Assembly: GCF_900106015.1 (NCBI RefSeq)
Contig: NZ_LT629797.1
Location: 5,208,001-5,272,000 of the forward strand
DNA: 64,000 nucleotides
Source of the DNA: Pseudomonas sihuiensis
GTDB taxonomy: Bacteria > Pseudomonadota > Gammaproteobacteria > Pseudomonadales > Pseudomonadaceae
Direction of reading: 5' to 3'
Positions 27,431 through 36,912 of this stretch are shown in pieces; position 1 is the first letter of the stretch, and the number at the start of each line of letters is the position of its first letter. Below the pieces are notes generated by a model, which made no database searches, had not been told where the DNA came from, and worked only from the letters and a program-made list of their open reading frames with translations. The translations under genes were made by a program, and so were the position numbers.

Positions 27431-30400
27431 TCACTCTAGCTCGATGCGGCGCCAGCTTTGACGTCCAATACTGGATGGATCCGGATAGATATTGGTGCAT
27501 TCCTGTCCGGTGCAGTACTGGAACGAGTTGTCAGAGTTCTGCGACAGCGTGCCACCACCTTCACCGTCCTGACGAATAGCCGAGATATTGTTGGTGCCGA
27601 CGTCTGATGTCGGGGTGTAGTCGAACGCGTTATGGGGGGTTCTACCGCCCGTGAATGGGTTGATGGCGAAGGTCCAGTTGGTCGCGCCGTCACCGCATGG
27701 GTCGTCATTGGGGATCAGGGTCTGGAAGAAAACCGTGCGGCCCAGTTGCGACATGTTCTCTACCACCATTTCGCCCTCGCTCTGGCGAAGATCGAGCCAC
27801 CAGCCATTTTGCGCGCTCTGGGTATCTGAGCCGTACCAATCCACAGCGTTATTGCTGATGACCAAGCCTTGCCGGGTCGAGCCATCGGCTGCCACCGTTA
27901 CCTGATTGGTAATTTCCTGTTCTTGCAGGCTGGAACGGCTGATGTTTGGGTTACTGGCTTCTTCACCAAGGGTCTGCTTATCCCAGATGCCGTAAACGGT
28001 CTGGGGCATCGTTTTGTCGCCGTCCTTGTCATTGGTTTCGAAGAACTTGCCCGTGCCAAAGATCACCAGGTATCCAACACCGGTTGGGTGGCGAACCAGG
28101 CTTGGGGCGGAGGTGATGGGTTGACGGCTGCCGTTGTTGCTGGAAATAGCGCTGAACAACGGCTCACCGCCATAGGCAACTTCGAAATCATCGATAGCGT
28201 TCTCCCCGTCATCCTCACGGGTGAACGGGGCGCTGTCAGTGCGGCCGTTTCGTAGCAGATCGAAACGCCAGACGTTGCCTTGCAGGTCGCCTGCATAGGC
28301 GTAATCGGCTACACCGTCGCCGTTGTAATCACCGAGCTTGGGTGTGGACAGACCATTGGCTACGCCTTCTACACCAGAAACTTCAAGGCTCTTGAGAAGA
28401 GTCCCTTCCATGGCGTCGACAATAAATAGCGCTGCCTTGCCATTGGTGTTATTAGCGCTTTCATAACCGTTTCCGAACACAACAGCCCAAGTGCCAGTGT
28501 GCAGACGAGCAATGGTTGGCTGAGAGAAGCTGTAGCCCATTCTGGCTAGTGCCTCGTCTGGAAGATCATTGTCATCAAATTCCCAGAGCAGTTTCTCCTG
28601 TCCAGGGGTCGTTACATCAAGAGCGAATATGGATTTGCCGCCGGCCTTGAGCGTGCCGACCAGAATAGTGCGCCATTCGGTACCATCGAACACGTCCGCA
28701 ACAGTGGGCGGACCATCGACATAGAACTCATGGCTGTAATTGGTGCCGGTAAGCTTGTTCAACTTGGGAAACACGGCAGTCGGGATGAATGCGAACTCTT
28801 CAGCACCTGTGTTGGCATTGAAGCCATGCAGCATGCCGTCGTTACCTCCGACATATACCCGAGGCTGTCGTTGGGCAATTCTTTCGGCAAAGTCGCTGTA
28901 AGCGGTGTTGCCTTCCAAACGGTTGGAGAAATTGATCAGATAACGTGGGCCGGAAACGACCGCAGGCGTGGAGGAATAGAAGTCGCCCAGCACGCCACTG
29001 CGTTGGCGGAACGTCGTGCCTTCACCCGTACGGTCACCACGCAAATAATCGAGGCGTAGCGAGCCTTTGCTATCCACGACGTTGCCGTTTTCCGGGTCAC
29101 GGCTCAGGAAATAGGCCAACGTGCCTACGGTTCCGCTTGCCCCCGCATTTGCCCAAGTGAAGACTGCCAGACCGTTGTTGTCGTTGCCTGCAATTTTTAT
29201 TCTTCGGCTCGCTGCTCCGGGCACCTGGTTTTTGGCACTCCAGATTTCCCGTGTTTCAAAGGTATTGGTCTGCGAGTTCCATCCCTTCTCAAAGCGCTTC
29301 ACGTCCCCAGACCAATTATCGTCGCTGGCGTAGGAAGTCTGATAAGAAACCGTCCTGACGATTCCGTTGTCATCCTCATCCGTGCTGATCTGTCCAGAGT
29401 TGATCGCCGGTCGGGCTGCAGTGGATTTGCGGTCGGCGATACGCGAGAGGATGTCATCAAACGCCTGAACCATAGCCTCGGGGCTGTCCACGCTGAAGAA
29501 CTCACCGCGTGAGTTGATCGCGGCATGCCACAGGTCGTAGACATTATTGGCGCTGCTGCTGGATGCTTCCGGCCAGTCTTTTGTTCCTGCCACCAGAGCT
29601 TCATAGCCCGCGCCCTTATGGGTGCTGCCTGACCAGGGAATGCCAGGGCTATTCAGGGAACTGGTCAGACCCAGGCCCATGATGAAGTTAGTCATATGTT
29701 GCCAAGTGGCCGGGTCGTTGCGCGCGTCCCAATAGTCAGTGGTGGTATCGCCACTCTTGAACGGGATGTAGGCCGGCACATCGTTGTCCAGGCTGGTATT
29801 GAGGTCGGTGGCCCAATAGTGCATGGCCAAATCGGCTAGGGTCTTTTCAGTTGTGTCGTAGTAGGGACGGCGCTGGCTGTAGCTGCGGCCATCCGGCAGG
29901 TCGAACGTGGCGGCATCGTGACGGAAATCGCTGGGGGCGCTGGCGTTGGCGTTCCACATACCATCAGTCATCAAGATATGGTAGCTGGCGCGGCAGGCAT
30001 AGGTGTTTGCTGTTGTGTTCCTGTCGGAGCTGTTCCGGCTGTTTGGATACTTATGCCAGGCGACATCTTCCTTGAGGAATTCACCCGCTCTTTTCATTGC
30101 GGCGGGCAGGGGGGTTCCGCTATCGAAGTAAATGTCTTTGAGCCAGCTATAGAATTGTCCCTTATGCAGAGAGTCATACTGGCGGAACTTGTTGTCCTTG
30201 CAGCGTGAGGCGCTACCGCCATTGAGGGTGGTGCAGCGTGCAAGATCCTGCCAGCTCAAGCGTACTGCGGGCGATAATTGGGCGAATGCGAGGCTTGTGG
30301 CGGACAGGGTTGCCAGGGCGCGGGTTCTGTAGAAGGAGTACCAGATGGCGAAGTTTTCTTCTTCTTCCTCTTCGACAAAGACCAGCTTGTAGCAACTGGC

Positions 30401-31123
30401 ATCCGCAGTGGAGTCGGAGCAGCCGGTAAGCGAATCGTCGTAACTGTAATAGTAGGCTGGCGTACGGGCGGTATAGGTGTTGCCGTCTCTGCTGCAGGTG
30501 AAATGGGTATTGTCCAGCACCGGGCCGGCCTCCTGGATGACACAGGTACGAGTGCCGTCTGGGCGGGTCAGTCTAAAGACGATACCGGCCTCGCTTTCTA
30601 CATCATCCGGTTGCTGATTGTTTGAGGTTGTTTTGGTTACCTGGAAATCGCCTGCTGGCCCGTTGAGCCGATTGTGATTGCCCAGGGGCATGCGGTACTC
30701 CCTACCCGTAGGCCGATAATAACTGGACAGGTCAAGCGTGCCGTCTTCGGGTCTAAAGCCATTGATAGGCGCTGCGCTGAATTGGGTTGAAAGGGTGATT
30801 TCTTCGCCGTTTACGTCGAAGAACGGCGGGATGACATAGTCGGTGTTCGGGTTGTAGTACATCGGGTTGTACGCATTGGCAGCATACAGGCGGGTGATGT
30901 TGGAGCCGCTGATGACGCTACCCAATACGCTATCTGGGACGTAGCCCCAGGACATACTGCCCGATTCGTCCAGAGTCAGGATCAGGTTTGGCGGCACGCC
31001 AATGGTCAGGCTCAGTGGGCTTTGCGATACAGTGGCATAGGCATCGGCGGCGCTCAGCAAGGCGATGCCAAAGGCTGCGTACGAGAGAGTCTTGGCGCGA
31101 GAGTGGAGACGGAAAGAGTGCAT
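27431..31123 (-). CDS. pilY1: Type IV pilus tip adhesin / biogenesis factor PilY1
   Basis: 1230 residues. A signal peptide (to about DAYA) precedes a von Willebrand A-like region with a MIDAS-type DESGSMS near residue 50, then a long variable segment. The C-terminal PilC-type beta-propeller starts around residue 650 with a calcium-binding loop DYNGDGVADYAYAGD at 932-946. In P. aeruginosa the equivalent loop controls extension and retraction, and PilY1 acts in surface sensing and priming pilus assembly. The ATG at 31123 is preferred to a TTG at 31138 because the signal peptide is complete. An RGD at 695-697 lies in a YLRGDR stretch common in the family. Confidence 0.95.
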   Translation of the reverse strand: MHSFRLHSRAKTLSYAAFGIALLSAADAYATVSQSPLSLTIGVPPNLILTLDESGSMSWGYVPDSVLGSVISGSNITRLYAANAYNPMYYNPNTDYVIPPFFDVNGEEITLSTQFSAAPINGFRPEDGTLDLSSYYRPTGREYRMPLGNHNRLNGPAGDFQVTKTTSNNQQPDDVESEAGIVFRLTRPDGTRTCVIQEAGPVLDNTHFTCSRDGNTYTARTPAYYYSYDDSLTGCSDSTADASCYKLVFVEEEEEENFAIWYSFYRTRALATLSATSLAFAQLSPAVRLSWQDLARCTTLNGGSASRCKDNKFRQYDSLHKGQFYSWLKDIYFDSGTPLPAAMKRAGEFLKEDVAWHKYPNSRNSSDRNTTANTYACRASYHILMTDGMWNANASAPSDFRHDAATFDLPDGRSYSQRRPYYDTTEKTLADLAMHYWATDLNTSLDNDVPAYIPFKSGDTTTDYWDARNDPATWQHMTNFIMGLGLTSSLNSPGIPWSGSTHKGAGYEALVAGTKDWPEASSSSANNVYDLWHAAINSRGEFFSVDSPEAMVQAFDDILSRIADRKSTAARPAINSGQISTDEDDNGIVRTVSYQTSYASDDNWSGDVKRFEKGWNSQTNTFETREIWSAKNQVPGAASRRIKIAGNDNNGLAVFTWANAGASGTVGTLAYFLSRDPENGNVVDSKGSLRLDYLRGDRTGEGTTFRQRSGVLGDFYSSTPAVVSGPRYLINFSNRLEGNTAYSDFAERIAQRQPRVYVGGNDGMLHGFNANTGAEEFAFIPTAVFPKLNKLTGTNYSHEFYVDGPPTVADVFDGTEWRTILVGTLKAGGKSIFALDVTTPGQEKLLWEFDDNDLPDEALARMGYSFSQPTIARLHTGTWAVVFGNGYESANNTNGKAALFIVDAMEGTLLKSLEVSGVEGVANGLSTPKLGDYNGDGVADYAYAGDLQGNVWRFDLLRNGRTDSAPFTREDDGENAIDDFEVAYGGEPLFSAISSNNGSRQPITSAPSLVRHPTGVGYLVIFGTGKFFETNDKDGDKTMPQTVYGIWDKQTLGEEASNPNISRSSLQEQEITNQVTVAADGSTRQGLVISNNAVDWYGSDTQSAQNGWWLDLRQSEGEMVVENMSQLGRTVFFQTLIPNDDPCGDGATNWTFAINPFTGGRTPHNAFDYTPTSDVGTNNISAIRQDGEGGGTLSQNSDNSFQYCTGQECTNIYPDPSSIGRQSWRRIELE

Positions 31124-31134
31124 GATGTCGGCTC

Positions 31135-31761
31135 TCAATTGTTAAGGCCAAGATAGATATTGGCGTTTGTCGATTGCAGGTACAGGACTTCTCCAGCCCT
31201 GCCATTGTTCAGATAGAAATAGGTGCCCTGGCCTTCGGCAACCATGCCGTACTCGGCGTTGACTGCTGCGTTACCGGCTTCGCCAGCTCGGATGCTGTTC
31301 CAGTGGGCGTCTGCCTGGGCGCTCGCTTGTGTACTGTTTTCGGCGTCGGTGCCGCGATAAGGCATCCAGAGCAGGCCCCCTGATGAGCTGTCGCCGAGGT
31401 AGTCTTCATTTGCCTCTTTCGGGTTGTTAACGAAGTCGAGGAGGTTGCTGTTTTGTATGGCAAGAAGGCATGGTTTATTGATGCCATTGACGTTCAGTGT
31501 GTTGTTCGTACTGCAGTTGGCGGCTTTTGGTTCCAGTTTGTCGCGAATATTACCCGGCCCGTAGTAACGAAACTCGGCCTCACGCAAAGCGGCGTCGGCG
31601 ACGTTGATAAGTTTTGTCTCCTGAGCGCGATTGGCAGTGATGCGTGTTTCCAGGGTCACCCCGCGCATGCTGTTGATCGCAAGTAATGTCAGTACAAGCA
31701 GCATGATGAGGGCGATGAACAGAACTGCACCTCTTTGTTTTTGATAGGTGATGGCTCTCAT
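31135..31761 (-). CDS. pilX: Type IV pilus minor pilin PilX
   Basis: A 208-residue atypical prepilin. The leader ends ...QKQRG, the mature part starts AVLFIALIMLLVLTLLAI and lacks Glu5, as is normal for the PilX/GspK group that sits at the pilus tip. It overlaps the pilW stop by 4 bp and is followed 11 bp later by pilY1. PilX with PilV, PilW and FimU forms the minor-pilin priming complex that carries PilY1. Confidence 0.93.
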   Translation of the reverse strand: MRAITYQKQRGAVLFIALIMLLVLTLLAINSMRGVTLETRITANRAQETKLINVADAALREAEFRYYGPGNIRDKLEPKAANCSTNNTLNVNGINKPCLLAIQNSNLLDFVNNPKEANEDYLGDSSSGGLLWMPYRGTDAENSTQASAQADAHWNSIRAGEAGNAAVNAEYGMVAEGQGTYFYLNNGRAGEVLYLQSTNANIYLGLNN

Positions 31762-32606
31762 GGCATGAGGTTCCTGACTGTCTGCGTGCTACTTGTTACT
31801 TGATATAGGCGGCGGCTATCCGCTGTCTGCAAGCGTGTCTTCTCATCCTCGGTCGCAGTTGCCAGCCAGTCGTCGAGAATTTTTGAATCATCACTATCGC
31901 GTTGGCTGCTTCGACTGGCCATCAGCAGGGAGTAACGTACGCTTCGAATTGAGCCGCTTGCGGGCGTCCAGTCTGCTTGGGGAACGTAGCTGGAAACTTC
32001 TTTTCCCAGAACGTCAGAGTTACCAACCCCAAAATCCAGGCGCATGTCGGCAACTCCGCGAAGCAACTCTCCATACTGGGGGGAAGAAACGTTCAGGCTC
32101 TTGCAGAGCAGGCGACCTTTGGGAAGATCATTGTCGGGACTGGGATCATACTTGAACGCCAGTACTATGAGGCTCGATGTCGGAGGCGATGAAAAGGCTA
32201 CCTCGTCATTAAAGCTCGCGCTGGCTGCGCCTTGGCAATCCAGCTCACCGCTTGTTTTCGGTTGATAGCGTATGCAAAAGCCTCGGCCCTCAGCTGGGTC
32301 AAGCCCGGTAATGGAGTGGCCTGCACCGAATGCTTGGCAATCACCACTGGCACTTCTGCTAGGGAAAGCTTCTTCAACCAATATCACAGGGTCTCGTCTG
32401 TATCCCGCCTTGCCTAGATATTCGTTCAGCATCAAGCTGGCAAAGCGGCCGTTCTCCAGATTCCCGGCCTGATTCTGCTGGAAAACGTAGTTACGCTTGT
32501 TGTCGATGTAGACCTGCGTAATACCAAGGATCAACAGACTGCTGATAGCCAAGGCAATCAACAGTTCGATAAGCGAAAGGCCGAACTGGCGTTTAACTGT
32601 ATTCAT
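31758..32606 (-). CDS. pilW: Type IV pilus minor pilin PilW
   Basis: A 282-residue prepilin with leader MNTVKRQFG and mature N-terminus LSLIELLIALAISSLLILG with Glu5. The long C-terminal domain contains Cys pairs. The ATG at 32606 overlaps the pilV stop (ATGA) and pilX overlaps at the other end, so the whole operon is translationally coupled. An earlier in-frame ATG would lie inside pilV. Confidence 0.93.
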   Translation of the reverse strand: MNTVKRQFGLSLIELLIALAISSLLILGITQVYIDNKRNYVFQQNQAGNLENGRFASLMLNEYLGKAGYRRDPVILVEEAFPSRSASGDCQAFGAGHSITGLDPAEGRGFCIRYQPKTSGELDCQGAASASFNDEVAFSSPPTSSLIVLAFKYDPSPDNDLPKGRLLCKSLNVSSPQYGELLRGVADMRLDFGVGNSDVLGKEVSSYVPQADWTPASGSIRSVRYSLLMASRSSQRDSDDSKILDDWLATATEDEKTRLQTADSRRLYQVTSSTQTVRNLMP

Positions 32607-33160
32607 GGTTCTACCCGAACGGTGTAGGTGCATACGGTGGCATCTGGGTCGTCAGCATCTAGGCATGCGCCCTCGCGGACCTGCCAGGCAAGGCGGATTT
32701 CGAGCATCGAGCCTGCTCCGTCACAATCGCCAGGGCTCGAACTGCGACAGATGCTGACATCGCTTTCGAATACAGCGGCTCCGCCAGGAAGCATTGCTTC
32801 AACCTTGTCGGCCCAGCAGTCGCGTTGCTCCTTTGGGGTTTCGGCAAGACGCGTTGTGGTGGTGACGCACGCGTCGCGGTCCGCGAAGTCGTCGCCTTTC
32901 GCCTTGTAAAAGAGAGAGTCCTCTTTCATTCCACTATTAATCGGGAATTTCGGGACCGACGAGTTGTAAAGCGCTTGCGGATTTGCTCGGGCTATTTCAA
33001 TCAGCTCATTGGCCAGCGAAACGGCCGTGTTGCGTTGCACCGAATCCTGTGTGTACTGAATGCTGCGTCCTTGCAAGGCAACCATACCGAGCACACCAAT
33101 GGTGGTCAGCAGGAGAGCTACAAGTACCTCGATGAGGCTGAATCCTTTGTTATTGCTCAT
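32603..33160 (-). CDS. pilV: Type IV pilus minor pilin PilV
   Basis: A 185-residue prepilin, the same length as P. aeruginosa PilV. The leader MSNNKG precedes FSLIEVLVALLLTTIGVLGM. The ATG at 33160 has GAGGA upstream; the two earlier in-frame ATGs have none and would run into fimU. The C-terminal domain carries several Cys residues (ACVTT, DCWAD, ICRSS, DCDG). Confidence 0.93.
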   Translation of the reverse strand: MSNNKGFSLIEVLVALLLTTIGVLGMVALQGRSIQYTQDSVQRNTAVSLANELIEIARANPQALYNSSVPKFPINSGMKEDSLFYKAKGDDFADRDACVTTTTRLAETPKEQRDCWADKVEAMLPGGAAVFESDVSICRSSSPGDCDGAGSMLEIRLAWQVREGACLDADDPDATVCTYTVRVEP

Positions 33161-33168
33161 AGGCATCC

Positions 33169-33651
33169 TCACAAGGTGCAACTGTCGAGAGCTGTGTTAC
33201 TGGCATCCTTTTTCCCTGGCAGGTATAGGCTGGTTGCGCCGCTGGATTGGATTTCCAGGAAGTACCCACGAGCGGCGTCGTCGTCGTGGCAGACAGTGAA
33301 AGTCGCTGCGGTTGCCGTGCCATTGCTTCTGAAGGTAATGGTCTCTGCACTCGAGCGTATCGTTACTAGCTCAGGGTTGTGCTCGAACTGGCGAATAGTG
33401 GTACCGCCTCGCTCGATAACCCACGCTTCTTCGTCATCCGTCTCGACCGTAATGGTTGACCTCAAGGTTACAGCCTCGCCCCGGGCGTAGAGGAGAAAAG
33501 ACCTGAGTTCTTCTGCCTGACTCTGCAGGCGATTGCGTTCGATCATGTCGGTAAAGCTCGGCGCTGCGATCAGCGCAACGATAGCGAGCAGCGCGATGAC
33601 GATCATCAACTCGACCAGGGTGAATCCACTGGTTCCCGTTTTGCCTGGCAT
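33169..33651 (-). CDS. fimU: Type IV pilus minor pilin FimU
   Basis: A 160-residue GspH-type prepilin, first gene of the minor-pilin operon. The leader MPGKTGTSG precedes FTLVELMIVIALLAIVALI. The C-terminal domain ends with Cys (CHDDD ... LDSCTL). The ATG at 33651 has GGAG 6 nt upstream; that site is partly inside the hairpin 33660-33679. In P. aeruginosa this operon is activated by AlgR; I found no convincing AlgR box in the 150 bp upstream. Confidence 0.93.
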   Translation of the reverse strand: MPGKTGTSGFTLVELMIVIALLAIVALIAAPSFTDMIERNRLQSQAEELRSFLLYARGEAVTLRSTITVETDDEEAWVIERGGTTIRQFEHNPELVTIRSSAETITFRSNGTATAATFTVCHDDDAARGYFLEIQSSGATSLYLPGKKDASNTALDSCTL

Positions 33652-33659
33652 GACTGACT

Positions 33660-33679
33660 CCACTCATAACTTTGAGTGG
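33660..33679 (-). promoter_or_regulatory. Hairpin over the fimU ribosome-binding site
   Basis: CCACTCA AAGTTA TGAGTGG: a perfect 7-bp stem with a 6-nt loop. Its 3' arm runs into the GTGGAG Shine-Dalgarno of fimU, so folding could limit translation. Role inferred. Confidence 0.45.
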
Positions 33680-33801
33680 ATGATTGCCGATAGGGACCAG
33701 GGAAGTCCTGCGCAGCGGGACGGTTGGTTTCTTTGGGATGACGGTCGGTTATCTGCTTCGCAGTTGTGTGCTCCAGTTCACGCTGGCTGTAGCGGCGTGA
33801 A

Positions 33802-34305
33802 TCAGTTGCAACGGTAGGCGTCCTTGATATCTTCCTTGGCGTCAGACCTTCGAACACGACCCTGCCGGCTAATGATCAGCTGCCATGCCAAGCCGTGCTG
33901 GGTGCAAAGGAAAAAACGGCCGTTACCTGTGGGGCTGGTGCCGTCGCTCCTGAATAGAATTTCTTTCCGATATCCCGTCCAGTGCAGTATGCCGTCAAGC
34001 CCTGATAGCTTGTCTCGACTCAGTATTTCGTCGGTCGTCGGTGACTTCAGGATCCAGCCCTCATTCCAATCGTCCATGCACTCGACATCGGATGAGGGGC
34101 AGAGCAGCACCGCTCTGTTTTCCGCAATTGCTTTGGTTCTGGCAATTTGCAGATTGCGTAATAGCAGGTCCCCCGAAGCCTGTTGTCGGTTTTTTTCGAT
34201 CAACCGAGTCGTGTGGGGAACTGCAATGGTCGCCAGAATGGCGAGTATGGCGAGGGTCGTGAGGAGCTCGGGCAGGCTAAAGGCCCATTGTTGAGAATGG
34301 CGCAT
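33802..34305 (-). CDS. fimT: Type IV pilus pseudopilin FimT
   Basis: A 167-residue GspH/FimT-type prepilin. The hydrophobic helix FSLPELLTTLAILAILATIA has Glu5. The residue before the cleavage site is Ala (QQWA), not the usual Gly, so processing may be slower. The C-terminal segment SRQGRVRRSDAKEDIKDAYRCN is like that of FimT proteins, which in Legionella and some others bind DNA during natural transformation. It is separated from fimU by 150 bp and is divergent from thiO. Confidence 0.88.
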   Translation of the reverse strand: MRHSQQWAFSLPELLTTLAILAILATIAVPHTTRLIEKNRQQASGDLLLRNLQIARTKAIAENRAVLLCPSSDVECMDDWNEGWILKSPTTDEILSRDKLSGLDGILHWTGYRKEILFRSDGTSPTGNGRFFLCTQHGLAWQLIISRQGRVRRSDAKEDIKDAYRCN

Positions 34306-34345
34306 CTTTGCATCCTTGTATGTATGTTTACCGTCCTGGTGTTGA

Positions 34346-34359
34346 AAGGTTTAGACCTT
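34346..34359. promoter_or_regulatory. Short palindrome between fimT and thiO
   Basis: AAGGT TTAG ACCTT, a perfect 5-bp dyad in the 83-bp divergent intergenic region. It may be an operator; weak evidence. Confidence 0.3.
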
Positions 34360-34388
34360 CCGTATGAAAAGGGCAAGGTGGAGTCTTG

Positions 34389-35483
34389 ATGTCGGAAAAG
34401 TTTCTGATTGTGGGGGGTGGTGCTATTGGCATGCTCTCAACGCTATTGCTTGCGCGAAGTGGGGCAGATGTGTGTTTGCTTGAGGGGCGGGCTCTGGGCC
34501 GCGAATCCTCCTGGGCCGGTGGTGGCATCGTGTCGCCGCTCTATCCGTGGCGTTACAGCGCTGCGGTCACGGCGTTGGCGCATTGGTCGCAGGATTTCTA
34601 TCCGGGGTTAGCTCGGCTGTTGCTGGAAGACACCGGCGTCGATCCCGAGGTGCATGTCACCGGGCTGTACTGGCTGGACCTCGATGATGAGGCCGAGGCG
34701 CTGGCCTGGGCTCGGCGTCAGGGGCGCGAGTTGTTTCCGGTGGATATCGCTGAGGCGTATCAGCAGGTGCCTGTTCTGGGTGGTGGTTTCCAGCGCGCCA
34801 TTCATATGCCGGGTGTGGCCAATGTGCGTAACCCTAGGTTGGTCAAAGCGCTGCGGGCGGCCTTGACGGCCATGCCCAACGTGGAGCTGCGTGAGCATTG
34901 TCCAGTCACCGGGTTTGTTCAGGACGGCGGGCGGATTCGCGGAGTGACTACGGCCGACGGCGAGATTCGTGCTGATCGCGTGGTGCTCGCTGCTGGCGCC
35001 TGGAGCGGCGAGCTGCTCAGAACGCTTGGTCTGGAGTTGCCGGTCGAGCCGGTGAAAGGGCAGATGATCCTCTACAAGTGCGCCGAGGATTTTCTGCCAA
35101 GCATGGTATTGGCCAAGGGGCGCTATGCGATCCCGCGGCGTGATGGGCATATCCTGATTGGCAGCACGCTGGAATACGCCGGCTTCGACAAGACGCCGAC
35201 CGATAATGCGCTGGAAAGCCTGAAAGCATCGGCCGAAGAGCTGTTGCCTGCACTCAAGGATGCCGAGGTGGTCGGGCATTGGGCAGGTTTGCGGCCTGGC
35301 TCGCCCGAGGGCATTCCGTTCATCGGCGAGCTGCCTGAGCACCCGGGGTTATGGCTGAACTGCGGGCATTTCCGCAATGGGCTGGTGCTGGCGCCGGCAT
35401 CCTGCCAGTTGCTGGCTGATCTGATGCTCGGGCGTGAGCCGATCATCGATCCGGCACCTTATGCGCCGGCGGGGCGTTTTTAA
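34389..35483 (+). CDS. thiO: Glycine oxidase ThiO / D-amino-acid oxidase family
   Basis: A 364-residue FAD enzyme. The N-terminal dinucleotide motif is VGGGAIGMLSTLLLARSG. ESSWAGGGIVSPLYPW and the C-terminal HFRNGLVLAPAS are signatures of ThiO, which makes dehydroglycine for the thiazole of thiamine. Corresponds to PA4548. The ATG at 34389 is preferred over an adjacent TTG; AGGTGGAG lies upstream. Substrate specificity (glycine or other D-amino acids) is inferred from family only. Confidence 0.88.
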   Translation: MSEKFLIVGGGAIGMLSTLLLARSGADVCLLEGRALGRESSWAGGGIVSPLYPWRYSAAVTALAHWSQDFYPGLARLLLEDTGVDPEVHVTGLYWLDLDDEAEALAWARRQGRELFPVDIAEAYQQVPVLGGGFQRAIHMPGVANVRNPRLVKALRAALTAMPNVELREHCPVTGFVQDGGRIRGVTTADGEIRADRVVLAAGAWSGELLRTLGLELPVEPVKGQMILYKCAEDFLPSMVLAKGRYAIPRRDGHILIGSTLEYAGFDKTPTDNALESLKASAEELLPALKDAEVVGHWAGLRPGSPEGIPFIGELPEHPGLWLNCGHFRNGLVLAPASCQLLADLMLGREPIIDPAPYAPAGRF

Positions 35484-35526
35484 TAGTCGCTCGTCAACGC
35501 TTGCAGGGGACGGCGCAGGCGGTCTT

Positions 35527-35550
35527 GATCGCCGGCAAGCCGACTCCTAC
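35527..35550. repeat. Single REP unit, family F
   Basis: Read on the minus strand: GTAGGAGTCGGCTTGCCGGC then GATC, the common Pseudomonas REP half-unit with one variant base. It lies between the convergent thiO and pilR genes. Confidence 0.65.
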
Positions 35551-35569
35551 ACAAGCGTGATCTCGGGGT

Positions 35570-36910
<1,341 letters not shown>

Positions 36911-36912
36911 GC

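Noticed and set aside
29033..29041. RGD tripeptide in PilY1 as an integrin-binding site
   Set aside because: It sits in a YLRGDR stretch that is common in the PilC/PilY1 propeller fold, so it cannot be read as a host-binding signal from sequence alone.
33652..33801. AlgR box upstream of fimU
   Set aside because: Only partial matches (AACCGTCC, AACCGACCGTC on the minus strand) to the recalled consensus; not strong enough to list.
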